DNA of 64,000 nt from an uncultured Bacteroides sp. (GTDB taxonomy: Bacteria > Bacteroidota > Bacteroidia > Bacteroidales > Bacteroidaceae), in assembly GCA_944320865.1 (NCBI GenBank), contig CALUJC010000008.1:1-64000 (forward strand). The letters run 5' to 3'. The position numbers were made by a program, and so were the translations under genes. Of this stretch, positions 27,287 to 35,693 are shown one piece after another (the stretch's first letter is position 1; each line of letters begins with the position of its first letter). Below the pieces are notes generated by a model. It was not told the origin of the DNA. It saw only the letters and a list, made by a program, of their open reading frames with translations, and ran no database searches.

Positions 27287-28609
27287 TTAAAATTCATTGA
27301 ACCCGAGTTTATTAAGACGGCCTTTCCACACATCGTTCCCGGTACCAAAGCCTCCGAATACAACCCAAATGAAATCACGTTTATCGTTTGCATCTACTGT
27401 AGGGTCAATGGCCACGGAATAATTCGTTTTCCCTGCAAATGCTTCCGGAAACAAGAATTTCTCTTCCGTTTTGAACCACGCGATACCATTCACCGATGTG
27501 TAAATAGCATCCATATTACCACCCCACACATAGAAGTTACCGCCATAATAGGCTATAAACGGACGCTTCATCACCGGGCAAGCAGCCTCAGTCGTGGCAT
27601 AATCTACCCACAACCTGCCGTCTTCCGTGCTCCAAGGCACCGTAGACTGCTGTCCGTCATACGGTTCGCCCACGACTACGGTTTTCACTATGCCATTGCC
27701 ATTGGTAGAACGGGTGGCGTACAGGCCTTCCAGCGGAAAGTCTGACGGCACCTCCTGCAGCACGCCATCATTGTCCCATGCCATACCGTCGCAGGTATTG
27801 AAATAATATTTTCCATCCGTTTCTCCTTCCACAATGCCGGACAGCTTGCCTCCGGCTTCAGCTATCAGTGTCACGACACGATTGCCCAAACCCGGTACAA
27901 CCTCCCAAACTTCCCCATCGGCCGAGCGATACACTTCACGGCTGCCGCTCACTACATAAAGGACACCGTCATAAGACACCAAAGTGCCCAAACGCACATC
28001 AGCAGGCAAACCGGAAACCATGACAGGCGTCCAAGTACAAGGGTCGGCCTCAGCAGGTGTACGATACAAGGACTGATAGGAAGTATAAACCAATATATCA
28101 CCCTTGAATGCCATGGCTTTCTGCTCACCCGAAACCACATCCCGGCTGAAAGGCGCCATATTCTTCCACACCAGCGAATCAGGGTCTTGCCTATGCACGC
28201 GCACCTGCAAAGTATATGTACGGGTTGTGATGCCATCGGCAGCATACACCTTGAACTTCATGCCTTCCGAACCGCTCTTGTTCATGGCCGGCAACAGGTT
28301 CACCGAATCCTCCGCATTAAACAGCGTGTCGCCCGACATGACAGCCATTCCGGCCGTGGACAACGTGGTAATCAGCGTCTTGTCGATGATAGTATCCGCA
28401 CTTACCGGCAGCGAGTCGCGGTTATAAATAAGGTTCCTTATCTGGTCTATTTCAAAATCATATTCTACGCCGTATATGGTGTCAATGCCGAAAGCCGTTA
28501 TGGAAGCATTAGAGCTGAACTCGGTCGTTTCATCCGTATTAAGACAGGAGCTCATAGCTATTGAAACCATAAGAATACTTAAGATTATCGATGGCGATTT
28601 TACTCTCAT
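27287..28609 (-). CDS. DUF6242-like lipoprotein
   Basis: The 440-residue protein has a lipoprotein signal with the lipobox ending in SSCLN (Cys about residue 22), so it is an outer-membrane or periplasmic lipoprotein. An N-terminal beta-sandwich-like part (about 30-140) is followed by repeated beta-strand motifs (LVSYDGVLYVVSGSREVYRS, YYGGNFYVWGGNM) that suggest a beta-propeller. It looks like the DUF6242 family found in Bacteroidales; function unknown. It leads the uppS-bamA-ompH block and has a TATTTTTG promoter at 28638. Confidence 0.78.
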   Translation of the reverse strand: MRVKSPSIILSILMVSIAMSSCLNTDETTEFSSNASITAFGIDTIYGVEYDFEIDQIRNLIYNRDSLPVSADTIIDKTLITTLSTAGMAVMSGDTLFNAEDSVNLLPAMNKSGSEGMKFKVYAADGITTRTYTLQVRVHRQDPDSLVWKNMAPFSRDVVSGEQKAMAFKGDILVYTSYQSLYRTPAEADPCTWTPVMVSGLPADVRLGTLVSYDGVLYVVSGSREVYRSADGEVWEVVPGLGNRVVTLIAEAGGKLSGIVEGETDGKYYFNTCDGMAWDNDGVLQEVPSDFPLEGLYATRSTNGNGIVKTVVVGEPYDGQQSTVPWSTEDGRLWVDYATTEAACPVMKRPFIAYYGGNFYVWGGNMDAIYTSVNGIAWFKTEEKFLFPEAFAGKTNYSVAIDPTVDANDKRDFIWVVFGGFGTGNDVWKGRLNKLGFNEF

Positions 28610-28637
28610 TGTATACTGCTTATTATTTTACAAGTTG

Positions 28638-28645
28638 CAAAAATA
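28638..28645 (-). promoter_or_regulatory. -7 box for the DUF6242/uppS/bamA operon
   Basis: TATTTTTG on the minus strand matches TAnnTTTG, about 29 bases before the ATG at 28609. Confidence 0.6.
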
Positions 28646-28773
28646 GGAACAATTTTCTCTATAAAACGCTTCTCAGGGAAGTTTTATATAAAATTATAGA
28701 TAATATCCACTCTTTTCTCGACGAACAAGCCAAAGGAAAGAAGAACAAAGGATGGGAATAGCGGTTTTTACAC

Positions 28774-29850
28774 TCAATAATGCCGCACCTCATAATGCCG
28801 GAAATTGCGCCCGAACACATACCGATGTTCACAGGGAAGATGTCCGTCTATCCGGGGAGCGGGCACCCCCGACCCCAACAAGGCAGGCGCCTCCTCCACC
28901 ATCACCTCATCCCACAGTCCCGCATCAAGGAACGACTGGAGCAGGCGACTCCCCCCCTCCACCAGCAGCGATTGGAGTCCCCGTGCATGCAGTCCGGAAA
29001 GCACTTGCGGCAACACGTCGCGTGAAAAGTCGGCCGGCACATACTCCACACCGGGCACCGGCTCATGCCGGCACTCGGTAAACACCAGCGTCGGCACCGT
29101 TCCATCGAACAGGCGCAATGTTTCCGGAAGCGCAAGCCGACGGTCGAGCACCACCCGCACCGGCGACTTCCCATACCAGCTGCGCACGGTAAGCGACGGA
29201 TTGTCGAGCAAAGCCGTGCGCCTGCCCACCATGATGGCACTATGCTCGGCCCGCATCTTATGCACCAGCATGGCCGTCTCGGGGCTGGACAACACTACCG
29301 GACTGCCTTCCGTGCGGCAACGGTCTATGTAGCCGTCGGCCGACTGTGCCCACTTCAACGTGACGTAAGGCCGCTGGCAGGTATGGAAAGTAAGGAACCT
29401 GCGTATCAGGTGCCTACACTCCTTCTCCAGCACGCCCACCACCACCTCTCGCCCGGCTTCCCGCAGCTTTCGGATGCCCCTGCCGGCCACTTTGGCAAAA
29501 GGGTCCTGGCACCCGATGACGATGCGCGGGATACCCACTTCCACCAGCATGTCGGCACAAGGCGGCGTCTTGCCGTAGTGCGCGCACGGCTCCAGACTGA
29601 CATAAATGGTGGAACGTGCAAGCAATGCAGGGTCTTTGACACTACGGACGGCATTGACCTCGGCATGCCCCTCGCCGCAACGCACGTGGTAGCCCTCGCC
29701 AATGATACGCCCGTCGCACACGATAACCGCCCCCACCATAGGATTGGGCGCCGTGTTGCACAAGCCATTCCGCGCCAGCTCTATGCAGCGGCGCATGTAT
29801 TTTTCGTCGTCAATTTCTCTGACTTTATTACCTATTTCACTCTCAACCAT
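28774..29850 (-). CDS. ribD: Riboflavin biosynthesis protein RibD (deaminase/reductase)
   Basis: The 358-residue bifunctional enzyme has an N-terminal deaminase domain with zinc ligands in CGEGHAEVNAV and LEPCAHYGKTPPCADML. The C-terminal reductase domain includes YVTLKWAQSADGYID and LLVEGGSRLLQSFLD. It carries out the second and third steps of riboflavin synthesis. The start at 29850 lies 77 bases after the predicted transcription start; an internal Met at residue 19 is an alternative. It is transcribed divergently from prmC. I do not see an FMN riboswitch in the leader. Confidence 0.94.
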   Translation of the reverse strand: MVESEIGNKVREIDDEKYMRRCIELARNGLCNTAPNPMVGAVIVCDGRIIGEGYHVRCGEGHAEVNAVRSVKDPALLARSTIYVSLEPCAHYGKTPPCADMLVEVGIPRIVIGCQDPFAKVAGRGIRKLREAGREVVVGVLEKECRHLIRRFLTFHTCQRPYVTLKWAQSADGYIDRCRTEGSPVVLSSPETAMLVHKMRAEHSAIMVGRRTALLDNPSLTVRSWYGKSPVRVVLDRRLALPETLRLFDGTVPTLVFTECRHEPVPGVEYVPADFSRDVLPQVLSGLHARGLQSLLVEGGSRLLQSFLDAGLWDEVMVEEAPALLGSGVPAPRIDGHLPCEHRYVFGRNFRHYEVRHY

Positions 29851-29932
29851 TCACTTTTCAGTTACATTTCTAAGCAGACAAGACTACTTCACTTCCGAAA
29901 CAGCCCTTTCCGAAACAGCCGTTTCGCTACCG

Positions 29933-29940
29933 CAAAAGTA
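29933..29940 (-). promoter_or_regulatory. -7 box for ribD
   Basis: TACTTTTG on the minus strand matches TAnnTTTG. The following leader carries GGCTGTTTCGGAA twice in tandem, around 29887-29921. Confidence 0.55.
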
Positions 29941-30534
29941 GGGCAAGTTTACCGGATGGCAAAATATTCAGGCCTTTTTTCTGACCGCGCGCCACGGGCA
30001 CCCAAATTCTTGGCAAAGGGGGTAGGCTGTTGCCCAAGAAAAATTCCTCAGCTGCGGATGACGCAGTTAGTACAGCCCCCCAAACGACAAGCCATACAAA
30101 AAGAAGATGTAAACATATTAAAATTTCCGCATTCTCTGCCTCAAAATCCATAAATGCTTACATGAAAAATTTCGATTATTTATTTTCCCTTACAAAAACA
30201 GCTTCCCGCATCACTCATATCGTATTCAAAACCAATACATTGCCGCAACAAACACGCCCCAACCACATACCACCTCCGACTCTCCTCCGATACAAGTCCG
30301 ATACAAGTTCGATAATCCTTCGGCGTATAGGATCGGAGGTGGACCGTAGAAAATACGGACATGTACAGAAGGAGACAAGGGGATAACAGCCCCGGAAACA
30401 GACGTTTCTGTAAGCATTTCTTTCATCACATTAATCTCTATGAAGGGAATGCCACCTCAAAGCGTAAATGAAAGAGCTGCAGGAGGCATGCCACATTGCG
30501 ACGCCCAAATGCAGCGTAATTCAAAACATTTTTC
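29941..30534. other. Long intergenic region between ribD and prmC
   Basis: About 590 bases separate the two divergent promoters. The stretch holds the copy D repeat (30273-30342) and several short inverted repeats near 30010-30060, including TTGGCAAAGGG and CTTGCCCAAG-like words. Frames open here lack ribosome-binding sites and family signatures and run through the repeat, so I call no gene. A structured RNA near 29960-30110 is possible but not supported. Confidence 0.5.
30273..30342 (+). repeat. Intergenic 4 x 11-nt element, copy D
   Basis: Units are CCTCCGACTCT, CCTCCGATACA, AGTCCGATACA and AGTTCGATAAT, followed by CCTTCGGCGTATAGGATCGG. The repeated word differs from copies A-C, but the architecture and the loop core are the same, and CCTCCGATC pairs with GATCGGAGG downstream. 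Confidence 0.7.
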
Positions 30535-30542
30535 TACTTTTG
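30535..30542 (+). promoter_or_regulatory. -7 box for prmC
   Basis: TACTTTTG matches TAnnTTTG, 23 bases before the ATG at 30566. It places the start there and excludes the longer open frame from 30440. Confidence 0.65.
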
Positions 30543-30565
30543 CAGCCCGAAAACGTCGGCACCCG

Positions 30566-31399
30566 ATGCAAATCACCGCTTCCTACATACGCCAAGCCCT
30601 GCACGGCCACTACCCCCAAGGGGAAGCCGCCGCCCTGGCACGCATTGTGTATGGCGAGATGCTGGGCGGAAGCACGACGGACTACTATCTGGACAGGGAT
30701 ATCGACTTGACGGAGGCCGAAGCCAGGAGGCTGGAAGATATATTGGCACGACTGCGCGCCTACGAACCGATACAATACATACAGGGCTACGCGCACTTCC
30801 TGGGACGGGACTTCGAGGTGACGCCCGACGTGCTCATCCCGCGCCCCGAGACAGAAGAACTGGTAGAACTTATACTGGACGAAATGCCCCCCGCCCGCCA
30901 TGCCCTGGACGTGGGCACGGGTAGCGGATGCATTGCCATCAGCTTGTCCAAAGCCTGGCACACCCGCGTGGAAGCCTGGGACGTGTCGGCCCCGGCGCTC
31001 GAAGTGGCGCGGCGCAACAGCCGCCGCCTGGAGGCCGAGGTGGACTTTGCCCTGCGCGACGTCTTGCAAGACACCCCCCTGCCCGGCCGGCCATACGACC
31101 TGATAGTGAGCAACCCGCCCTACGTGACGGAGGCCGAGAAGGCCGACATGGCTCCCGGCGTGCTGGAACGGGAACCGGCACTGGCTCTGTTTGTGCCCGA
31201 CGACGACCCGCTGCGCTTCTACCGCGCCATTGCCCGGCTGGGACGCACAGCCCTTACACCCGGCGGCAGGCTGTATTTCGAGATAAACCGCGCCTTCGGG
31301 CAGGCCACGGCCCAAATGCTGGAACTGATGGGCTACAACCACGTCCGCCTACGAAAAGACTTATCCGGCAACGACCGATTTATTATAGCAGAAAAATGA
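30566..31399 (+). CDS. prmC: Peptide chain release factor N5-glutamine methyltransferase
   Basis: The 277-residue protein has the PrmC N-terminal helical domain and the Rossmann methyltransferase domain with ALDVGTGSGCIAISL, and the catalytic DLIVSNPPYVTEAEK (NPPY). It methylates the GGQ glutamine of RF1 and RF2. The C-terminus is KDLSGNDRFIIAEK, standard for the family. Its stop overlaps the recX start (ATGA, 31396-31399), so the two are coupled. Confidence 0.95.
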   Translation: MQITASYIRQALHGHYPQGEAAALARIVYGEMLGGSTTDYYLDRDIDLTEAEARRLEDILARLRAYEPIQYIQGYAHFLGRDFEVTPDVLIPRPETEELVELILDEMPPARHALDVGTGSGCIAISLSKAWHTRVEAWDVSAPALEVARRNSRRLEAEVDFALRDVLQDTPLPGRPYDLIVSNPPYVTEAEKADMAPGVLEREPALALFVPDDDPLRFYRAIARLGRTALTPGGRLYFEINRAFGQATAQMLELMGYNHVRLRKDLSGNDRFIIAEK

Positions 31400-31878
31400 C
31401 AGAAATGACTGAAACCGAAGCACTGAGCAAGTTGATGGCCTATTGTGCCAACGCTGAACATTGCCGTGCCGAACTAACCGAAAAAATGCAGCGCTGGGGA
31501 CTGGCCTACGATGCCATGAACCGTATAGCAGACCGCTTGGAAGACGAAAAATTCGTTGACGAGGAACGCTATTGCCGCGCCTTCATTAACGACAAATACA
31601 AGTTTGCCAAATGGGGGAAAGTAAAAATTGCCCAAGCACTTAAACTAAAAAAAATACCTCCCTACGTGTACAACCTCATGCTGAACAACATAGACGAGGA
31701 GGAATACTTGGGCATCCTGCGCAAACTGCTCGACGCCAAACGCAAAAGCGTGCGTGCCGCTACCCCCTACGAGCAAAACGGCAAGCTGGTACGCTTCGCA
31801 CTGAGCCGGGGATTTGAAATGAAAGACATCCGCCGCTGCATGGAGGTGCCCGAAGAAGAAAATGAATGGGAAGCATGA
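31396..31878 (+). CDS. recX: Regulatory protein RecX
   Basis: The 160-residue protein is built of three-helix repeats typical of RecX: LSKLMAYCANAEHCRAELTE, DRLEDEKFVDEERYCRAFI, KFAKWGKVKIAQALKLKK and KLVRFALSRGFEMKDIRRC. RecX inhibits RecA filament growth. I chose the ATG at 31396 that overlaps the prmC stop; a long frame reading upstream is only an open shadow of prmC. It is about two-thirds of the length of E. coli-type proteins but normal for Bacteroidetes. Confidence 0.9.
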   Translation: MTEMTETEALSKLMAYCANAEHCRAELTEKMQRWGLAYDAMNRIADRLEDEKFVDEERYCRAFINDKYKFAKWGKVKIAQALKLKKIPPYVYNLMLNNIDEEEYLGILRKLLDAKRKSVRAATPYEQNGKLVRFALSRGFEMKDIRRCMEVPEEENEWEA

Positions 31879-31918
31879 AAAACTTGGCCTTCCCTTTTCA
31901 AATGTCATTCCGAATCCC

Positions 31919-31926
31919 TACCTTTG
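31919..31926 (+). promoter_or_regulatory. -7 box for pyrE
   Basis: TACCTTTG matches TAnnTTTG, 29 bases upstream of the pyrE ATG. Confidence 0.55.
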
Positions 31927-31955
31927 CAAAGGAAATACAAAACAGTTAGTAGGCT

Positions 31956-32594
31956 ATGAAAACCTTAGAAAGATTGTTTGCAGAAAAATTACTGAAAATC
32001 AAAGCAATCAAGCTGCAACCGGCAAACCCGTTCACTTGGGCATCGGGCTGGAAATCACCGTTCTATTGCGACAACCGCAAAACCCTTTCTTACCCTTCAC
32101 TGCGCACGTTCGTGAAGACGGAAATCACACGCCTGATTTTGGAGCGTTACCCACAAGTAGATGCCATAGCCGGCGTGGCCACAGGAGCCATCCCGCAAGG
32201 CGCACTGGTGGCCGATGCGCTGAACCTGCCCTTTGTATACGTACGTTCTACCCCGAAAGACCACGGGTTGGAAAACTTGATTGAAGGCGAACTGCGCCCG
32301 GGCATGAAGGTGGTAGTGGTGGAAGACCTCATCTCGACAGGCGGAAGCAGCCTGAAGGCCGTGGAAGCCATCCGCAGAGACGGTTGCGAGGTTATCGGCA
32401 TGGTAGCCGCCTACACTTACGGATTCCCCGTGGCCGAAGCCGCTTTCAAGGAAGCCAAAGTGCCCTTGGTGACGCTGACCAACTACGAAGCCGTATTGGA
32501 CGTAGCCTTGCGCACCGGCTACATTGAGGAATCTGACATAGAGACACTGAACGAATGGCGTAAAGACCCTGCACATTGGGATGCCGGCAAATAA
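31956..32594 (+). CDS. pyrE: Orotate phosphoribosyltransferase
   Basis: The 212-residue enzyme shows the PRPP-binding loop VVVVEDLISTGGSSLKAVEA, and YPQVDAIAGVATGAIPQGAL and FVYVRSTPKDHGLENLIEG around the orotate site. It makes OMP from orotate and PRPP. It starts a transcript that probably continues through the SRPBCC gene and argH. Confidence 0.95.
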   Translation: MKTLERLFAEKLLKIKAIKLQPANPFTWASGWKSPFYCDNRKTLSYPSLRTFVKTEITRLILERYPQVDAIAGVATGAIPQGALVADALNLPFVYVRSTPKDHGLENLIEGELRPGMKVVVVEDLISTGGSSLKAVEAIRRDGCEVIGMVAAYTYGFPVAEAAFKEAKVPLVTLTNYEAVLDVALRTGYIEESDIETLNEWRKDPAHWDAGK

Positions 32595-32606
32595 CGCACT
32601 GACCCC

Positions 32607-33017
32607 ATGATGAAATTTGAAAGCAGCGTAAAGCAGGTGCAAGCCCCGCAAGAGACGGTCTATGCCAAACTGTCGGACTTGAACAACCTGGAGCGGATAA
32701 AAGACCGCATACCCGCCGACAAAGTGAAGAACCTGAGCTTTGATGCCGAAAGCCTCAGCATAGACGTGGCGCCCGTAGGCCGGATAACGCTACGCATTGT
32801 GGAGAAAGAGCCTTGCACGTGCATCAAGTTCGGCACCGTGGTGTCGCCCCTCCCGTTCAACTTATGGATACAACTGCTGCCCGTAAGTGCGAACGAGTGC
32901 AAAATGAAGCTGACCATCGGCTTGGAACTGAACTCCTTCATGAAAGCCATGGTGCAAAAGCCCTTGCAAGACGGGGTGGAGCGTATGGCAACTGCCTTGG
33001 CGGCTATACCTTATTAA
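32607..33017 (+). CDS. SRPBCC/START-like small protein
   Basis: The 136-residue protein has the layout of a SRPBCC-fold ligand-binding protein: an N-terminal helix-grip strand (FESSVKQVQAPQETVYAKLSD), central strands and a long C-terminal helix (MKAMVQKPLQDGVERMATALA). Ligand and role are unknown. It lies 12 bases after pyrE and 31 before argH, so it is probably in the same transcript. Confidence 0.8.
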   Translation: MMKFESSVKQVQAPQETVYAKLSDLNNLERIKDRIPADKVKNLSFDAESLSIDVAPVGRITLRIVEKEPCTCIKFGTVVSPLPFNLWIQLLPVSANECKMKLTIGLELNSFMKAMVQKPLQDGVERMATALAAIPY

Positions 33018-33048
33018 TAACCGGACCAACCTAAAAAAACTTATCACC

Positions 33049-34389
33049 GTGGCTCAGAAACTGTGGGAGAAATCCGTCCAGATAAACAAAGACATTGAAC
33101 GCTTCACCGTGGGGCGCGACCGCGAAATGGACCTCTACCTGGCCAAGTACGACGTGTTGGGCTCGATGGCACACATCACCATGCTGGAGACCATCGGCCT
33201 GCTCACTGCCGACGAATTGCAACAACTACTTGCCGAGTTGAAAGACATCTATGCCTTGGCCGAGCGGGGCGAGTTTGTCATTGAAGACGGGGTGGAGGAC
33301 GTGCACTCGCAGGTGGAACTGATGCTGACCCGTCGGTTGGGCGACGTAGGCAAGAAGATACACAGCGGACGCTCGCGCAACGACCAGGTGCTGCTCGACT
33401 TGAAGCTGTTCACCCGCGCCGAGATACGCGAAATAGCCGAGGCCACGGAACAACTTTTCCACGTACTCATCCGGCAGAGCGAGCACTACAAAGACGTGCT
33501 GATGCCCGGCTACACGCATTTGCAGATAGCCATGCCTTCATCCTTCGGCCTATGGTTCGGGGCGTATGCCGAGAGCCTGGTAGACGATATGATGTTCCTA
33601 CAGGCTGCCTACAAAATGTGCAACCGCAATCCACTGGGTTCGGCAGCAGGCTATGGTTCATCGTTCCCCTTGAATCGCACACTTACTACACGCTTGTTGG
33701 GATTTGACTCCCTGAATTATAATGTGGTATATGCACAGATGGGACGGGGCAAAATGGAGCGCAATGTGGCCTTTGCCCTGGCCAGCATAGCAGGCACACT
33801 TTCCAAACTGGCATTCGATGCCTGCCTGTTCAACAGCCAGAACTTCAACTTTGTGAAGTTGCCTGACGAGTGCACCACAGGGTCGAGCATCATGCCCCAC
33901 AAGAAGAACCCCGACGTGTTTGAGCTGACACGCGCCAAGTGCAACAAGATACAATCGCTGCCCCAGCAGATTATGATGATAGCCAACAATCTGCCGTCGG
34001 GCTACTTCCGCGACTTGCAAATCATCAAGGAGGTTTTCCTCCCCGCCTTCCAGGAACTGAAAGACTGCCTGCAAATGGCCACCTACATCATGAACGAGAT
34101 AAAGGTGAACGAGCATATTCTGGACGACGACCGCTACGCGCTTATCTTCAGCGTGGAGGAGGTGAACCGCCTGGCACGGGAGGGCATGCCTTTCCGCGAC
34201 GCCTACAAGAAGGTGGGGCTGGACATTGAGGCAGGACGCTTCGTGCCCCGCAAAGAGGTGCATCACACCCACGAAGGCAGCATAGGCAACCTGTGCAACG
34301 ACCAAATCTGCGCCCTGATGCAGAAGGTAGTGGACGGCTTTGACTTCCGCACGATGGAGGAGGCGGAGAAGGCGTTATTGGGACGGTAA
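33049..34389 (+). CDS. argH: Argininosuccinate lyase
   Basis: The 446-residue protein carries the fumarase/aspartase superfamily signature GSSIMPHKKNPDVFE with the catalytic Ser loop, plus SRNDQVLLDLKLF and PGYTHLQIAMPS. It splits argininosuccinate to arginine and fumarate. The start codon is GTG, giving AQKLWEKS, a start conserved in Bacteroides. No strong ribosome-binding site is visible, as is normal here. Confidence 0.94.
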   Translation: MAQKLWEKSVQINKDIERFTVGRDREMDLYLAKYDVLGSMAHITMLETIGLLTADELQQLLAELKDIYALAERGEFVIEDGVEDVHSQVELMLTRRLGDVGKKIHSGRSRNDQVLLDLKLFTRAEIREIAEATEQLFHVLIRQSEHYKDVLMPGYTHLQIAMPSSFGLWFGAYAESLVDDMMFLQAAYKMCNRNPLGSAAGYGSSFPLNRTLTTRLLGFDSLNYNVVYAQMGRGKMERNVAFALASIAGTLSKLAFDACLFNSQNFNFVKLPDECTTGSSIMPHKKNPDVFELTRAKCNKIQSLPQQIMMIANNLPSGYFRDLQIIKEVFLPAFQELKDCLQMATYIMNEIKVNEHILDDDRYALIFSVEEVNRLAREGMPFRDAYKKVGLDIEAGRFVPRKEVHHTHEGSIGNLCNDQICALMQKVVDGFDFRTMEEAEKALLGR

Positions 34390-34439
34390 GTTCTGACGGC
34401 AGGAAGCATCTTTCCGAAACGACAAAGACACACAGCCAT

Positions 34440-35693
34440 ATGGACCAATATATAACAAACATCAAGGTCAATCGTTTGTACCATTTGCACGACTTCAACA
34501 TACCTTGCGGACAGGCGGGAAGTCCTCACTTGCTCATCACCGGCAAAAATGGTAGCGGAAAGACGGTGCTGCTGAATGCCATTGCTTCATACCTGAATCT
34601 GATAAAAGAAGACAAAGAGATGCAGTTTTCCCACTTTAGGGAATACCGCGAAAATTGGATAAAGCACCTCAACAGCGCTACCGATGAACAGGAAAGGCTA
34701 AGCGCAAAAAACAGGATTGAATATCTTGATAAAGAAATAAATGAACTATTTGGCCAGGTAGAATTGTCATTCAATGATACAGCCGAGCTAATTGAAACCT
34801 ACCAGCAGGAACAATTTATCATCACATTTTACGAAGCCGACCGCAGCAAAAGCAAAAACAACATTACAGAGCCGCAGAGCCCGACAAAGCCCCGATATAA
34901 TATAAAAGGAGATGTCAAGCAAACTGCCACAGACCAATTTCTGAACTTCCTGGCAGACTTGAAGATTCAAGAAGCCTTGGCACGCAACGAACAGCAGACT
35001 GCCGATGCCGACAATATACACCGGTGGTTCATTGGCTTTGAACAGCTGTTGCGGCACATTTACCAGGACGAGCAACTGACGCTATCATTCGATTACCGCG
35101 ACTACAGTTTCCGGATAAATACAGAAGGCAAATCTTTCAAGTTTACCGAAACATCCGACGGCTTTTCTGCCGTGCTCGACATTGTAATCGACCTTATCTT
35201 AAAAATGCAACCGCAAGGCAGGTTGGCGCACAGCTATACTAAAAAAGGCATTGTCTTGATAGACGAGATAGAGACTCACCTGCACTTGGAACTGCAACGC
35301 ATCATTATGCCGCTGCTGACACAAATATTTCCCAATATTCAGTTCATCGTTACTACGCACTCGCCTTTTGTGCTCAACTCCATGAACAATGCCATTGCAT
35401 TTGACTTGGAGCACCAAAAGATACTGGATGACTTGACCGATTATTCATACGATGCTTTAGCGGAAGGGTATTTCGGTGTCAGTACCGGCTCCAGCTACAT
35501 GGACATGCAACTGGACAAACTGCACCGACTGCTGGAGAAAGAAAGGCTGAGCGAAGCAGACAAACAAGCCATCAGACTGCTGACCAAAGATTTTGAGGAA
35601 CTGCCCGAAGTGGCTTCACCTAATATTGTGGGGGAATTCCTTCAACTGAAATGCCAGTATGCAGACAAGCTGAAAAACATTCTGGCAACATGA
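34440..35693 (+). CDS. AAA ATPase, PtuA-like subunit of a Septu-type system
   Basis: The 417-residue protein is an ABC/SMC-related ATPase. Walker A is G35 to T42 (TGKNGSGKT). Central helical parts (about 60-200) separate it from Walker B at 271-280 (IVLIDEIETHLH), followed by the H-loop region FIVTTHSPFVLN. There is no nuclease TOPRIM domain of the OLD type. The ATG of the HNH gene overlaps the stop, so the pair is coupled. PtuA-PtuB (Septu) pairs consist of just such an ATPase with an HNH nuclease. Base use is more AT-rich than argH before it, consistent with transfer. Confidence 0.82.
   Translation: MDQYITNIKVNRLYHLHDFNIPCGQAGSPHLLITGKNGSGKTVLLNAIASYLNLIKEDKEMQFSHFREYRENWIKHLNSATDEQERLSAKNRIEYLDKEINELFGQVELSFNDTAELIETYQQEQFIITFYEADRSKSKNNITEPQSPTKPRYNIKGDVKQTATDQFLNFLADLKIQEALARNEQQTADADNIHRWFIGFEQLLRHIYQDEQLTLSFDYRDYSFRINTEGKSFKFTETSDGFSAVLDIVIDLILKMQPQGRLAHSYTKKGIVLIDEIETHLHLELQRIIMPLLTQIFPNIQFIVTTHSPFVLNSMNNAIAFDLEHQKILDDLTDYSYDALAEGYFGVSTGSSYMDMQLDKLHRLLEKERLSEADKQAIRLLTKDFEELPEVASPNIVGEFLQLKCQYADKLKNILAT

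Noticed and set aside
29941-30110. Possible riboswitch or structured RNA upstream of ribD
   Set aside because: The stretch has short inverted repeats, but I could not match any consensus of FMN, TPP or cobalamin riboswitches, and it lies upstream of the predicted ribD transcription start.
30030-30386. 118-codon plus-strand frame in the ribD-prmC spacer
   Set aside because: It runs through the copy D repeat and has no ribosome-binding site, domain or hydrophobic pattern.
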